Origin: Oscillospiraceae bacterium
GTDB lineage: Bacteria > Bacillota > Clostridia > Oscillospirales > Ruminococcaceae
Reading direction: 5' to 3'
NCBI GenBank assembly: GCA_031285645.1
Contig: JAITVU010000205.1
Span: forward strand, 1 to 5,730
DNA length: 5,730 nucleotides
A program made the translations under genes and the position numbers. Positions 1-5,213 of this stretch are shown piece by piece (the first letter of the stretch is position 1; each line of letters opens with the position of its first letter). Under the pieces are notes generated by a model that was given only the letters and a program-made list of their open reading frames with translations, was not told where the DNA came from and did not search any database.

Positions 1-1230
1 ATCGGCAAGGCATTTGCAGTCCAGCGCGTAAAGGGCGTTGAGCCCGATGTCGTTGAGCTCCATGGTGTGGGTTTCGGTGTTAAACACTACATCGTCATAC
101 ATGGGGCTGTTGTCGAGCCCGGATTCATACATGGCGCACAGCATGGTATTGCCTTCGTCAAAAAAGCCGCGCGCAAGGCCGTCCGGATTGGGATTGGAAC
201 CCCATTCAAGCAGTCCGTCGGCGTTGCCGTCCCTGTTCTTAAACCACCAACGATGCCAGATACAGAGTTTCGGATAATATGTTTTCAGCAAATCCACATC
301 GCCTGTCTGGCGGTAAAGCTTGAGCAGGCAATAGGAACCCACGGGCGGCTGGGATCGGTCCGGGCTGCCGCCGCGCTGCGAGCCGAAGTTTGGTATCATG
401 CCGTCAGGCGTCATTTCATCAAAGATGGACGCGACCTGCATGCGCGCGGATTCCGGACTGTAAAACGCCGTCATGACGGATGTAAAGAACGTGTCCCACT
501 CAAAAAGCACATAGGAACCGAAGCTCCTGCCATTCTGTGCGCACCAGGCTCTGGACACGGGAATACAAAGCCTGTCTTTGCTCGCATCATAGATTGTATT
601 CCAGATCATGGCCTTTTGTATGGCATCGGCGACATCATCAAGGAAACCGGAAGACGCGCTCCTTTGTTTCAGGCATTTCTCCCTGTTTGAGGCGATCAGG
701 GCCATACCGTTCTCGGACGGTGACAGATTGCAGGTCAGGGTAACGGGCGTTGAGGCTTTGATGACAACACCCTGAATGGAGGCGTTAACGATTGTTTCAG
801 GCTCCCGCTCGCCTTGTATGGCGATATCATAGCGGCCGGCGACCGTCGTAATCGTAAAGCCGGTGTCTGTTAAGGCGATGACCCCTTTTTTCTGTCCTAA
901 AATTGTCGCGGTGATGAAAAAGACGATTTGCTCCCGGCTGCCCTCCGCCGGTGTCAGACGGCACGCAAAGGCCGACCCGTCGCACGCCGTTTCCATATTG
1001 ACGGTAAAACTCTTATATTTAAAATCAATATCCCAGTAGCTGCCGTCCTCGGCGTGCAGGCCGAAACGCTCGATGTTTTCATAAACAGGGCTCGGATCGG
1101 CGTTGTTGCGCCAGAGCATTTTTTCAAGCAGGAATTTCTGCACTTTATCGTAGAGCCCGACCCTGAGACAGACAAGGTCCGGCAGATGAAGAAGCGCATT
1201 GAGCTCACCCGCTGAATATGTATTCCACAT
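1..1230 (-). CDS. GH63 / MGH1-like glycoside hydrolase, C-terminus cut off by the window edge
   Basis: I translated this gene from the reverse strand: 410 codons are open from ATG at 1230 to the left edge, with no stop. The first ~220 residues look like a beta-rich N-terminal domain; the (alpha/alpha)6-barrel catalytic domain begins around W245-D246 (WDTFF). It carries the clan GH-G hallmarks: S293-Q294-P295-P296, a D-G-N-A-D-G-L-L segment followed by E342-W343-G344, and E369-S-G-L-D373-N-S-P. From family knowledge, the Asp of the SGxDN motif corresponds to the catalytic acid (as in E. coli YgjK, and in trehalase of the same clan). The catalytic base Glu should lie beyond the left edge. GH63 enzymes hydrolyse alpha-glucosidic bonds with inversion; members act on glucosyl-oligosaccharides or on mannosyl-/glucosylglycerate, and the substrate here cannot be decided. 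No signal peptide or membrane segment is visible, so a cytoplasmic location is inferred. The start is fixed by GGAGG 7 nt upstream. The neighbouring gene is divergent. Family confidence is high, substrate unknown. Confidence 0.85.
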   Translation of the reverse strand, partial: MWNTYSAGELNALLHLPDLVCLRVGLYDKVQKFLLEKMLWRNNADPSPVYENIERFGLHAEDGSYWDIDFKYKSFTVNMETACDGSAFACRLTPAEGSREQIVFFITATILGQKKGVIALTDTGFTITTVAGRYDIAIQGEREPETIVNASIQGVVIKASTPVTLTCNLSPSENGMALIASNREKCLKQRSASSGFLDDVADAIQKAMIWNTIYDASKDRLCIPVSRAWCAQNGRSFGSYVLFEWDTFFTSVMTAFYSPESARMQVASIFDEMTPDGMIPNFGSQRGGSPDRSQPPVGSYCLLKLYRQTGDVDLLKTYYPKLCIWHRWWFKNRDGNADGLLEWGSNPNPDGLARGFFDEGNTMLCAMYESGLDNSPMYDDVVFNTETHTMELNDIGLNALYALDCKCLAD

Positions 1231-1237
1231 ATGTATT

Positions 1238-1242
1238 CCTCC
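1238..1242 (-). promoter_or_regulatory. Ribosome binding site of the GH63 gene
   Basis: On the minus strand GGAGG lies 7 nt before ATG at 1230. It selects this ATG over the downstream AUG in another frame (1208), whose reading frame is only 84 codons and lies entirely inside this gene. Confidence 0.75.
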
Positions 1243-1254
1243 GTTATATGTTAT

Positions 1255-1283
1255 ATAATAATAGCGCCATTTAAATCTGAGAA
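1255..1283 (-). promoter_or_regulatory. Candidate sigma-A promoter of the GH63 gene
   Basis: Reading the minus strand, TTCTCA (1283-1278, 4 of 6 to TTGACA) and TATTAT (1260-1255, 5 of 6 to TATAAT) are separated by 17 nt. Transcription would start near 1248, just before the ribosome binding site. A second TATTAT at 1263-1258 has no good -35 partner. The match is only moderate. If correct, the leader is very short and the structured elements at 1309-1631 lie upstream of the promoter, not in the transcript. Confidence 0.35.
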
Positions 1284-1308
1284 GCCGATGAAGGCAGATA
1301 TGCTCGGA

Positions 1309-1403
1309 GCCGCAAATCCGCCGCGCTTTAAAAAGCGCGGCGCCATCGCGCATGCTAGCATGCGCGATGCCTTGGCGGCAAACCGCCAAGAAGGATTTGC
1401 GGC
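1309..1403. repeat. 95-bp four-way-junction palindromic element
   Basis: An 11-bp perfect outer stem, GCCGCAAATCC (1309-1319) with GGATTTGCGGC (1393-1403), encloses three back-to-back hairpins. Hairpin A is 1320-1341 (arm GCCGCGCTTT, 9-10 bp, tiny A-rich loop). Hairpin B is a perfect 26-bp palindrome, 1344-1369 (left half CATCGCGCATGCT). Hairpin C is 1371-1390 (CTTGGCGG, loop CAAA, 8 bp). Only 0, 2, 1 and 2 nt are unpaired between the helices, so nearly every base is paired. It lies between the two divergent promoters and has no T-tract, so it is not a simple terminator. The architecture suits a non-autonomous palindromic repeat mobilised by a transposase elsewhere, a cruciform protein-binding site, or a small structured RNA. 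Nature unproven; the pairing itself is directly visible. Confidence 0.8.
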
Positions 1404-1433
1404 ATTTGGGACTTCGGGAAATCCGCCGTAAAT
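1395..1433. other. Alternative stem sharing the right arm of the four-way element
   Basis: ATTTGCGGC (1395-1403) can also pair with GCCGTAAAT (1425-1433): 9 bp including one G-T, with ATTT (1404-1407) continuing against AAAT (1419-1422) and a CTTCGG loop sequence (1412-1417). This is mutually exclusive with the 11-bp outer stem of the 1309-1403 element. It may mark the true right boundary of the repeat, or a decayed second copy of an arm. No function is assigned. Confidence 0.4.
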
Positions 1434-1485
1434 CAATGGGTAACAGCTGAGCCGCGCGATTCATACGAGAGTCTGTTTCAGAGCG

Positions 1486-1631
1486 ATATGCTTATATAGT
1501 CATATAGGTTTAAAACTGGTACAGTTTTAAACCACAGCGAGCTTTGCTCGCTGCCACGCAACGCGTGGATATGACAATGCGGCAGGTATTGCGTAGCATT
1601 TTTAAACCCATACAGCTATAGTATAGCATAT
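1486..1631. repeat. 146-bp element with terminal inverted repeats and internal hairpins (MITE-like candidate)
   Basis: The ends are imperfect inverted repeats: 1486-1515 (beginning ATATGCTTATATAG, ending GGTTTAAAA) matches the complement of 1600-1631 at 26 of 30 positions with two single-base gaps; all four mismatches are transitions. Inside, three hairpins stand almost end to end: 1507-1533 (GGTTTAAAACTG, loop GTA, 12 bp perfect), 1535-1553 (CAGCGAGC, loop TTT, 8 bp perfect) and 1554-1568 (CCACGC, loop AAC, 6 bp). A weaker AATGC/GCATT pairing (1576-1580 with 1596-1600) follows. The left TTTAAAA arm can pair either locally (1522-1533) or with the right end. Length, terminal repeats and lack of coding capacity fit a miniature inverted-repeat element. 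I could not find a convincing target-site duplication, so mobility is inferred. Confidence 0.65.
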
Positions 1632-1672
1632 ATGAAGGTATTGTAAATACGGATATTGATCATCTCTTTGGC

Positions 1673-1701
1673 TTGAAGAATATGGAGCGATATGGTATAA
1701 T
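1673..1701 (+). promoter_or_regulatory. Promoter of the amidohydrolase gene
   Basis: TTGAAG (1673-1678) and a perfect TATAAT (1696-1701) are spaced by 17 nt, and TGG directly before the -10 makes it an extended -10 promoter. Transcription should begin near 1708, at or just before the ribosome binding site, giving an unusually short leader of about 13 nt. The TTG that could serve as an upstream in-frame start codon is the -35 hexamer itself, so that longer start is very unlikely. Confidence 0.75.
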
Positions 1702-1707
1702 TAAATT

Positions 1708-1712
1708 GGAGG
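1708..1712 (+). promoter_or_regulatory. Ribosome binding site that fixes the amidohydrolase start
   Basis: GGAGG stands 8 nt before ATG at 1721. It supports this start rather than the in-frame TTG 48 nt upstream, which has no such site and would add 16 residues not expected for the family. Confidence 0.8.
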
Positions 1713-1720
1713 AATGTCTT

Positions 1721-2995
1721 ATGAATACGCGATTATTCAATGCCAGGATATGCTCTATGGCGCGGGGAATGGATATTGTTTATGGAGAACTATGGGTTTT
1801 TGATGAGAAAATCGCGTATGTCGGAGAAGGCATGCCGCCCCGTATGCCGTTTGACAGGGAAATAGATTTAAACGGCAATCTTGTCCTACCTGGATTTAAA
1901 AACGCGCATGCGCATTCCGCTATGACTTTTTTGCGCTCCTTCGCCGATGATCTGCCCTTGCTGGATTGGCTCGATCAAAAAATATTCCCCATGGAAGCGC
2001 GTCTTGTGCCCGAGCATGCCTATATGTTGAGCTTGCTCGCCATTATGGAATACCTGACAAGCGGAATAACAGCCGCTTTTGATATGTATATGTTTCCCCG
2101 GGAGATGGCGCGGGCAACGATAGACAGCGGATTTCGTACGGTCCTGTGCGGGACGGTCAACAATAACTCATATAAAAACTCGGAAGAATTGGTGGAGTGG
2201 TATCAATATTACAACACAATGCATGAGCGTCTATCGTGCCGGCTCGGCTTTCATGCCGAATACACATGCGCAAGGGACGTGCTTGAGGGTGTGGCGCAGG
2301 CGGTCAGGTGTTTAAAGGCGCCTGTTTTTTGCCACAATTCGGAAAGCAGGCGGGAAGTGGAACAGTGCGTTGCGCGCACAGGCATGACGCCTACCACCTA
2401 CATGGATCGCTTCGGCCTCTTCGAGTATGGCGGCGGCGGATATCACTGCGTCTGTTTGGACGACCGCGATACGGATATATTCAGCAAAAGGGGACTCGCC
2501 GTAATTTCCTGTCCCGGCTCAAACAGCAAGCTCGCCAGCGGCATCGCGCCAATCAAGACGTTTGTCGATGCCGGCATCCCTGTGGCGATTGGAACGGACG
2601 GCCCCGCAAGCAACAACGCGCTGGATATGTTCAGGGAAATGTTTTTATTGACGGCGCTTCAGAAGCTGGATACAGGGGACGCATCCGCTCTTCCGGCCGG
2701 GGATGTGCTCAAGATGGCCTGTGTGACGGGCGCCCGGGTTATGGGGCTTACAGAATGTGACAGCTTGGCTGCCGGGAAGTATGCGGATCTTATTGTGATT
2801 GATCTCATGCAGCCCAATATGCAGCCCCTAAACAATATTATGGACAATCTTGTCTATTCGGGCGGCAAATCGGTTGTTAAAATGACGATGGTAAACGGCC
2901 GTATATTATATGAGGACGGCCGGTTTGATATCGGGGTCGATCCAACCGCCGTATATGCCGCCGCAAACCGCGTTATTCGTGACATGAATATATGA
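1721..2995 (+). CDS. Amidohydrolase, 5'-methylthioadenosine/S-adenosylhomocysteine deaminase type
   Basis: This 424-residue protein has the usual length and layout of the MtaD/SsnA-like branch of the amidohydrolase superfamily: a small beta domain at both ends around a metal-dependent TIM barrel. Visible metal and catalytic residues are H63-A-H65 after PGFKNA, H205-N-S-E208, H242 in YHCVCL, and D293 in GTDGPASNN, matching the HxH, HxxE, H and D set that holds one divalent metal and activates water. The C-terminal stretch AAGKYADLIVID is typical. Family members deaminate MTA, S-adenosylhomocysteine or adenosine to the inosine forms, in salvage of spent S-adenosylmethionine, in the cytoplasm. 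H178-A-E-Y-T replaces the more usual HAPYT near the substrate, so another aminopurine or related amine is possible. It has its own promoter and no clear terminator, so some read-through into the next gene is possible. Fold and chemistry class are secure; the exact substrate (mtaD function) is inferred. Confidence 0.85.
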   Translation: MNTRLFNARICSMARGMDIVYGELWVFDEKIAYVGEGMPPRMPFDREIDLNGNLVLPGFKNAHAHSAMTFLRSFADDLPLLDWLDQKIFPMEARLVPEHAYMLSLLAIMEYLTSGITAAFDMYMFPREMARATIDSGFRTVLCGTVNNNSYKNSEELVEWYQYYNTMHERLSCRLGFHAEYTCARDVLEGVAQAVRCLKAPVFCHNSESRREVEQCVARTGMTPTTYMDRFGLFEYGGGGYHCVCLDDRDTDIFSKRGLAVISCPGSNSKLASGIAPIKTFVDAGIPVAIGTDGPASNNALDMFREMFLLTALQKLDTGDASALPAGDVLKMACVTGARVMGLTECDSLAAGKYADLIVIDLMQPNMQPLNNIMDNLVYSGGKSVVKMTMVNGRILYEDGRFDIGVDPTAVYAAANRVIRDMNI

Positions 2996-3029
2996 CCGGA
3001 AAATTATGAAATATATTATTTTTATCTTA

Positions 3030-3058
3030 TTGAAATGACGTGGATTATGGGGTATGAT
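3030..3058 (+). promoter_or_regulatory. Promoter of the zinc-ribbon gene
   Basis: TTGAAA (3030-3035, 5 of 6) and TATGAT (3053-3058, 5 of 6) are separated by exactly 17 nt, so a start near 3065 and a leader of about 30 nt are expected. GGGAGG (3083-3088) then stands 7 nt before ATG. This gives the gene expression independent of the amidohydrolase 100 bp upstream. Confidence 0.7.
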
Positions 3059-3095
3059 ACATGAGAAGGCATGGATGTTTTCGGGAGGCAATTAA

Positions 3096-4034
3096 ATGAG
3101 CAAATGCATATTGTGCGGAATGAACGCTGTTTTAAACAGGCAGGATAATGCGAGCAGGACAATCTACAATTGCCCGAACTGCGGCGTTTTCGTTATTTCC
3201 GATGTGGTGGAGCAGGAAGTAGAAGCCAACAAAAGCAAGCTGGCGGCTTTTCTTGTGCACCGGAACCTGTCAGGAAATAGCGATATCCTCATGATTTCAC
3301 TTGAGAATGTATCCAAGGATAAAGGTTATGTTCACATGACGGTGGAACAGATTGTCAACGAGTTTCCCGAATCGGTCGTCAAGCGTGTCAATCTGGCGCT
3401 CGAGAATCTCGTAAACAAGTCCGAGTATCCCGGATATGAGATCAAAATAGAAAGTCTACGCGCCGGCCCCATATTTTATCTCGACAAGATCAATTTTGAC
3501 TCAATGGCTTTTGCGATCACGGCGTTGGAGAAAAAGGGTCTTATTGATGTCAATCATCACGGCTCGTCATCATCCTTTTTCCCGTGCGGCGTTGTGGTTA
3601 ACGCGGAAGGCTGGGAGATGGTGGCCAGGTCAGAAACCGAAGCCAATGCCAGTGACAGCGTGTTTGTGTCCATTACAGGCAGTGCGGATTACAGCAAAGA
3701 CTATACCGATTCTGTTATGCGCGCCTGCAAAAGAAGCGGTTATGATGTCAGAACATCCGCGGAGCTTGGGAGCGATATGTCGATCGGGCACAGGCTGATT
3801 GCGACAGTGAGGGACAGCCGGTTTATCATATGTGATTTGAGTGACGCGTCGCCCCATACGTATTTTACCGCTGGCATGGCGCGGGCGCTTGGCAAAACGT
3901 TGATTCTTTCTTGCCGGTCCAAGGATAAGAAAAAACTCAAAGTGGATACCGAGCAACTCAGCGTTATGTTTTGGGATGACTCCACAAATCTGGCCGGAGT
4001 TATGGAAGCGGCAATCAGATCGTTAATTTTTTAA
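3096..4034 (+). CDS. Zinc-ribbon protein with C-terminal nucleoside 2-deoxyribosyltransferase-like (TIR-like) domain
   Basis: 312 residues, soluble. A treble-clef/zinc-ribbon motif, C4-x2-C7 and C26-x2-C29, opens the protein. Residues ~45-180 are mostly helical and include a winged-helix-like stretch (FAITALEKKGLIDVN, then GWEMVA). Residues ~188-312 form a Rossmann-like domain of the nucleoside 2-deoxyribosyltransferase / TIR-like group: VFVSITGS, YTDSVMRACKRSGYDV, a helix with I-A-T-V-R-D-S-R, FIICD247, then Y256-F-T258-A-G-M-A-R-A-L-G-K and W293. Relatives, from family knowledge, read YFEAG or YELG here, with Glu as catalytic nucleophile; this protein has Thr258. The conserved HFD before the last strand also reads K282-V-D. 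It may therefore bind a nucleotide or nucleoside without cleaving it, or use other chemistry. Such architectures occur as stand-alone genes and near defence loci, but no defence partner is visible here. The function is unknown; the domain reading is fairly sure. Confidence 0.7.
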   Translation: MSKCILCGMNAVLNRQDNASRTIYNCPNCGVFVISDVVEQEVEANKSKLAAFLVHRNLSGNSDILMISLENVSKDKGYVHMTVEQIVNEFPESVVKRVNLALENLVNKSEYPGYEIKIESLRAGPIFYLDKINFDSMAFAITALEKKGLIDVNHHGSSSSFFPCGVVVNAEGWEMVARSETEANASDSVFVSITGSADYSKDYTDSVMRACKRSGYDVRTSAELGSDMSIGHRLIATVRDSRFIICDLSDASPHTYFTAGMARALGKTLILSCRSKDKKKLKVDTEQLSVMFWDDSTNLAGVMEAAIRSLIF

Positions 4035-4042
4035 ATATAACG

Positions 4043-4070
4043 AAAAGCGCCGGATTGATCCGGCGCTTTT
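4043..4070. terminator. Bidirectional rho-independent terminator between convergent genes
   Basis: AAAAGCGCCGGA (4043-4054) pairs perfectly with TCCGGCGCTTTT (4059-4070) around a TTGA loop: 12 bp with a GC-rich core and T-runs at the 3' side on both strands. It lies 8 bp after the stop of the plus-strand zinc-ribbon gene and about 85 bp past the stop of the minus-strand hydrolase, so it can end both transcripts. Confidence 0.9.
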
Positions 4071-4155
4071 ATTGTACACATTATCAAAAATAAACTACGG
4101 TCTGAGCGGGTGATCCTGATTATGAACCGCGCTTGATCAGGCATCGAGTATAAAA

Positions 4156-4962
4156 CTAAATCCATTTATGTAAAGTATTGGGATGGACGCCCGCGCGCGT
4201 TAAGGGCAGCTCGTGTTCCTGTGAAAAACCGGAAAAAGCCCGAACCATATTGTCCGTGAATGAAAAACGGTATCGCTTATCAAAATCAGCATATAGGCTG
4301 AAGTAGATGACGCCTTTTTCGGGCAGGAAGACAAGGGAAAGAATTGTGGGAAACGCACCGCTGTCCCGACTGGTTTTTTTAAGGACATAAAAAGCATCGT
4401 CGGCGTCAACCTCAGTTCTGACAGCCAGCATTTGACAGGTGGTTTTATAATGCTCGTCGGCATCGCGGCCTTCGCCGAACGGAAAAGACAGATAATCGGC
4501 CGCGGAAAAATCCGTCATGACTGAGAAACCGCCGGAAGAGCGGTTACTGTCCAAATATCCCCGATCCGGCTCGACACTATATACGAACTTGTTTTTCCCT
4601 TCAGCCACGTTCCGAACACTGTGTCCCGGCATTTTCACAATATCGTGCCTGTTTAAATAATGCCCGAACTGATCCGGGGCGACTCTTTCAAGCAGAATAT
4701 CTTCCAGCAAGGCGCCGGTATGGCCTGTCTTTTTGCTTTGTTCTTTATAATTACCGTAGCCGTGGAGAGCGGGTTCAAGCATTGGATTGCTAAAAAAGGT
4801 CCCGTTTTTGTTGATGCTGATAAATGAGCGATATCCTGACCCGTCATCGGCCATAACCGTAAAGCGTGCGGCGTCATGCAAAACAATTTTGCAGTTATAG
4901 GGAAAATCAAAGTTCATGCCCATGACAGGCTGCGGCAAGAATGTCACAAAGCTTGTGCACAT
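4156..4962 (-). CDS. Ntn hydrolase of the choloylglycine hydrolase / penicillin V acylase type
   Basis: 268 residues. It begins M-C2-T-S-F; in this family the Met is removed and Cys becomes both N-terminal nucleophile and catalytic base for cleaving linear amide bonds (bile-salt conjugates, penicillin V, N-acyl amino acids or lactones). G15-M-N17-F-D19 matches the GRNxD motif that follows the first strand pair, with D19 at the conserved Asp. The Arg of that motif (R18 in clostridial bile salt hydrolase) is Met16 here. SVMTD151F sits where the family often has an Asn-containing TN motif, and FPTILSLVFLPEKGVIYFSL matches the late strand pair. It is shorter than bile salt hydrolases (~325), closer to small uncharacterised relatives. 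There is no signal peptide, as needed for an N-terminal Cys exposed by Met removal; cytoplasmic. The start is fixed by GAGGGGG 7 nt upstream (4976-4970). The substrate is unknown; bile salts are not implied. Confidence 0.7.
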   Translation of the reverse strand: MCTSFVTFLPQPVMGMNFDFPYNCKIVLHDAARFTVMADDGSGYRSFISINKNGTFFSNPMLEPALHGYGNYKEQSKKTGHTGALLEDILLERVAPDQFGHYLNRHDIVKMPGHSVRNVAEGKNKFVYSVEPDRGYLDSNRSSGGFSVMTDFSAADYLSFPFGEGRDADEHYKTTCQMLAVRTEVDADDAFYVLKKTSRDSGAFPTILSLVFLPEKGVIYFSLYADFDKRYRFSFTDNMVRAFSGFSQEHELPLTRAGVHPNTLHKWI

Positions 4963-5033
4963 GAGGATTCCCCCTCTCTTAACTATGTTTATGAAACTTC
5001 TGAAAATGGATGGAATTCCGGCTACCCTTTATT

Positions 5034-5056
5034 ATTATATAACAGAAAAACACCGT
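5034..5056 (-). promoter_or_regulatory. Possible promoter of the Ntn hydrolase gene (-10 region)
   Basis: On the minus strand TATAAT (5039-5034) stands about 70 nt before the ATG at 4962. TGT two bases further upstream gives a TGn-like extension to an overlapping TATATA. The expected -35 position reads CAAAAA, a poor match, so activity would depend on the extended -10 or an activator. A consensus TTGACA also occurs upstream on this strand (around 5122-5117), but without a -10 at proper spacing. Confidence 0.35.
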
Positions 5057-5160
5057 TTTTTGGATTATTTCGTTATGATTCTGTGACGCATGCCGCCGTA
5101 TACGCATACCGCGTCCTGTCAATGGTTTTACCTGACGTGGTATTGAGTCATCCCCATCTT

Positions 5161-5181
5161 TATAATAAACCGAAAATCGGT
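5161..5181 (-). terminator. Weak terminator candidate after the histidine kinase
   Basis: Reading the minus strand, ACCGA-TTT-TCGGT (5181-5169) forms a 5-bp hairpin followed by TTATTATA. The stem is short and the T-tract is interrupted, so termination would be partial. It lies 33 bp past the kinase stop and separates the kinase from the hydrolase downstream. Confidence 0.35.
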
Positions 5182-5213
5182 CATCTTGATACCATGGCCA
5201 ATATGGTTGGCCT

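Larger units (their letters stand above)
1231..1720. other. Divergent intergenic region filled with structured repeats
   Basis: About 490 bp separate the start codons of two divergent genes. I see no convincing gene here. The left end (1231-1290) and right end (1640-1720) carry the promoters and ribosome binding sites. The middle is almost entirely inverted repeats: an element at 1309-1403, a possible extra arm to 1433, and an element at 1486-1631. The only stretch with nothing recognisable is roughly 1434-1485. Short open frames on either strand through the first element (66 and 61 codons) are by-products of its palindromes. Confidence 0.8.
4977..5213. other. Gap between histidine kinase and Ntn hydrolase genes
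   Basis: These 237 bp separate two same-strand genes. They hold the weak terminator and -10 candidates listed separately, and a GGCCAA/TTGGCC hairpin at 5196-5212 next to the kinase stop codon. An open frame on the plus strand (4876-5217, 113 codons) crosses the whole gap but overlaps the hydrolase start, resembles nothing and has no clear ribosome binding site. I see no gene here. Confidence 0.6.

Noticed and set aside
67..690. A 207-codon plus-strand open frame
   Set aside because: It lies wholly antisense to the GH63 gene, whose translation has clear family motifs throughout. The plus-strand product resembles no family.
1309..1403. A tRNA, because of the cloverleaf shape
   Set aside because: There is no T-loop consensus (GTTCRANNC), no 7-bp acceptor stem and no anticodon-like 7-nt loop. 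The helices are too long, their loops are 0-4 nt, and the length is 95 bp.
1231..1436. Short open frames on both strands (66 and 61 codons)
   Set aside because: They are mirror products of the palindromic element, lack suitable ribosome binding sites, and their sequences merely translate the hairpins.
1507..1609. A CRISPR array, from three GTTTAAAAC-like arms
   Set aside because: The copies alternate in orientation, have spacings of only a few bases and then ~65 bp, and form hairpin arms. There is no regular repeat-spacer pattern and no cas gene in view.
1309..1631. An integron attC site or a riboswitch
   Set aside because: No attC core site (GTTRRRY-type) or neighbouring integrase is seen. 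The elements lie upstream of both inferred promoters, so they would not be in either leader, and no known aptamer motif was recognised.
1673..1720. A longer amidohydrolase starting at TTG 1673
   Set aside because: The TTG is the -35 hexamer of a good promoter and has no ribosome binding site, while ATG 1721 has GGAGG at 8 nt.
1721..4034. An operon linking the amidohydrolase and zinc-ribbon genes as one system
   Set aside because: The second gene has its own well-spaced promoter and a 100-bp gap. Read-through is possible, since no terminator is seen between them, but nothing in the sequences shows a shared function.
4115..4141. A hairpin CCTGAT...ATCAGG as a terminator for the hydrolase
   Set aside because: It is a 6-bp stem with a 15-nt loop and no T-tract on the minus strand; the 12-bp stem at 4043-4070 is a far better terminator.
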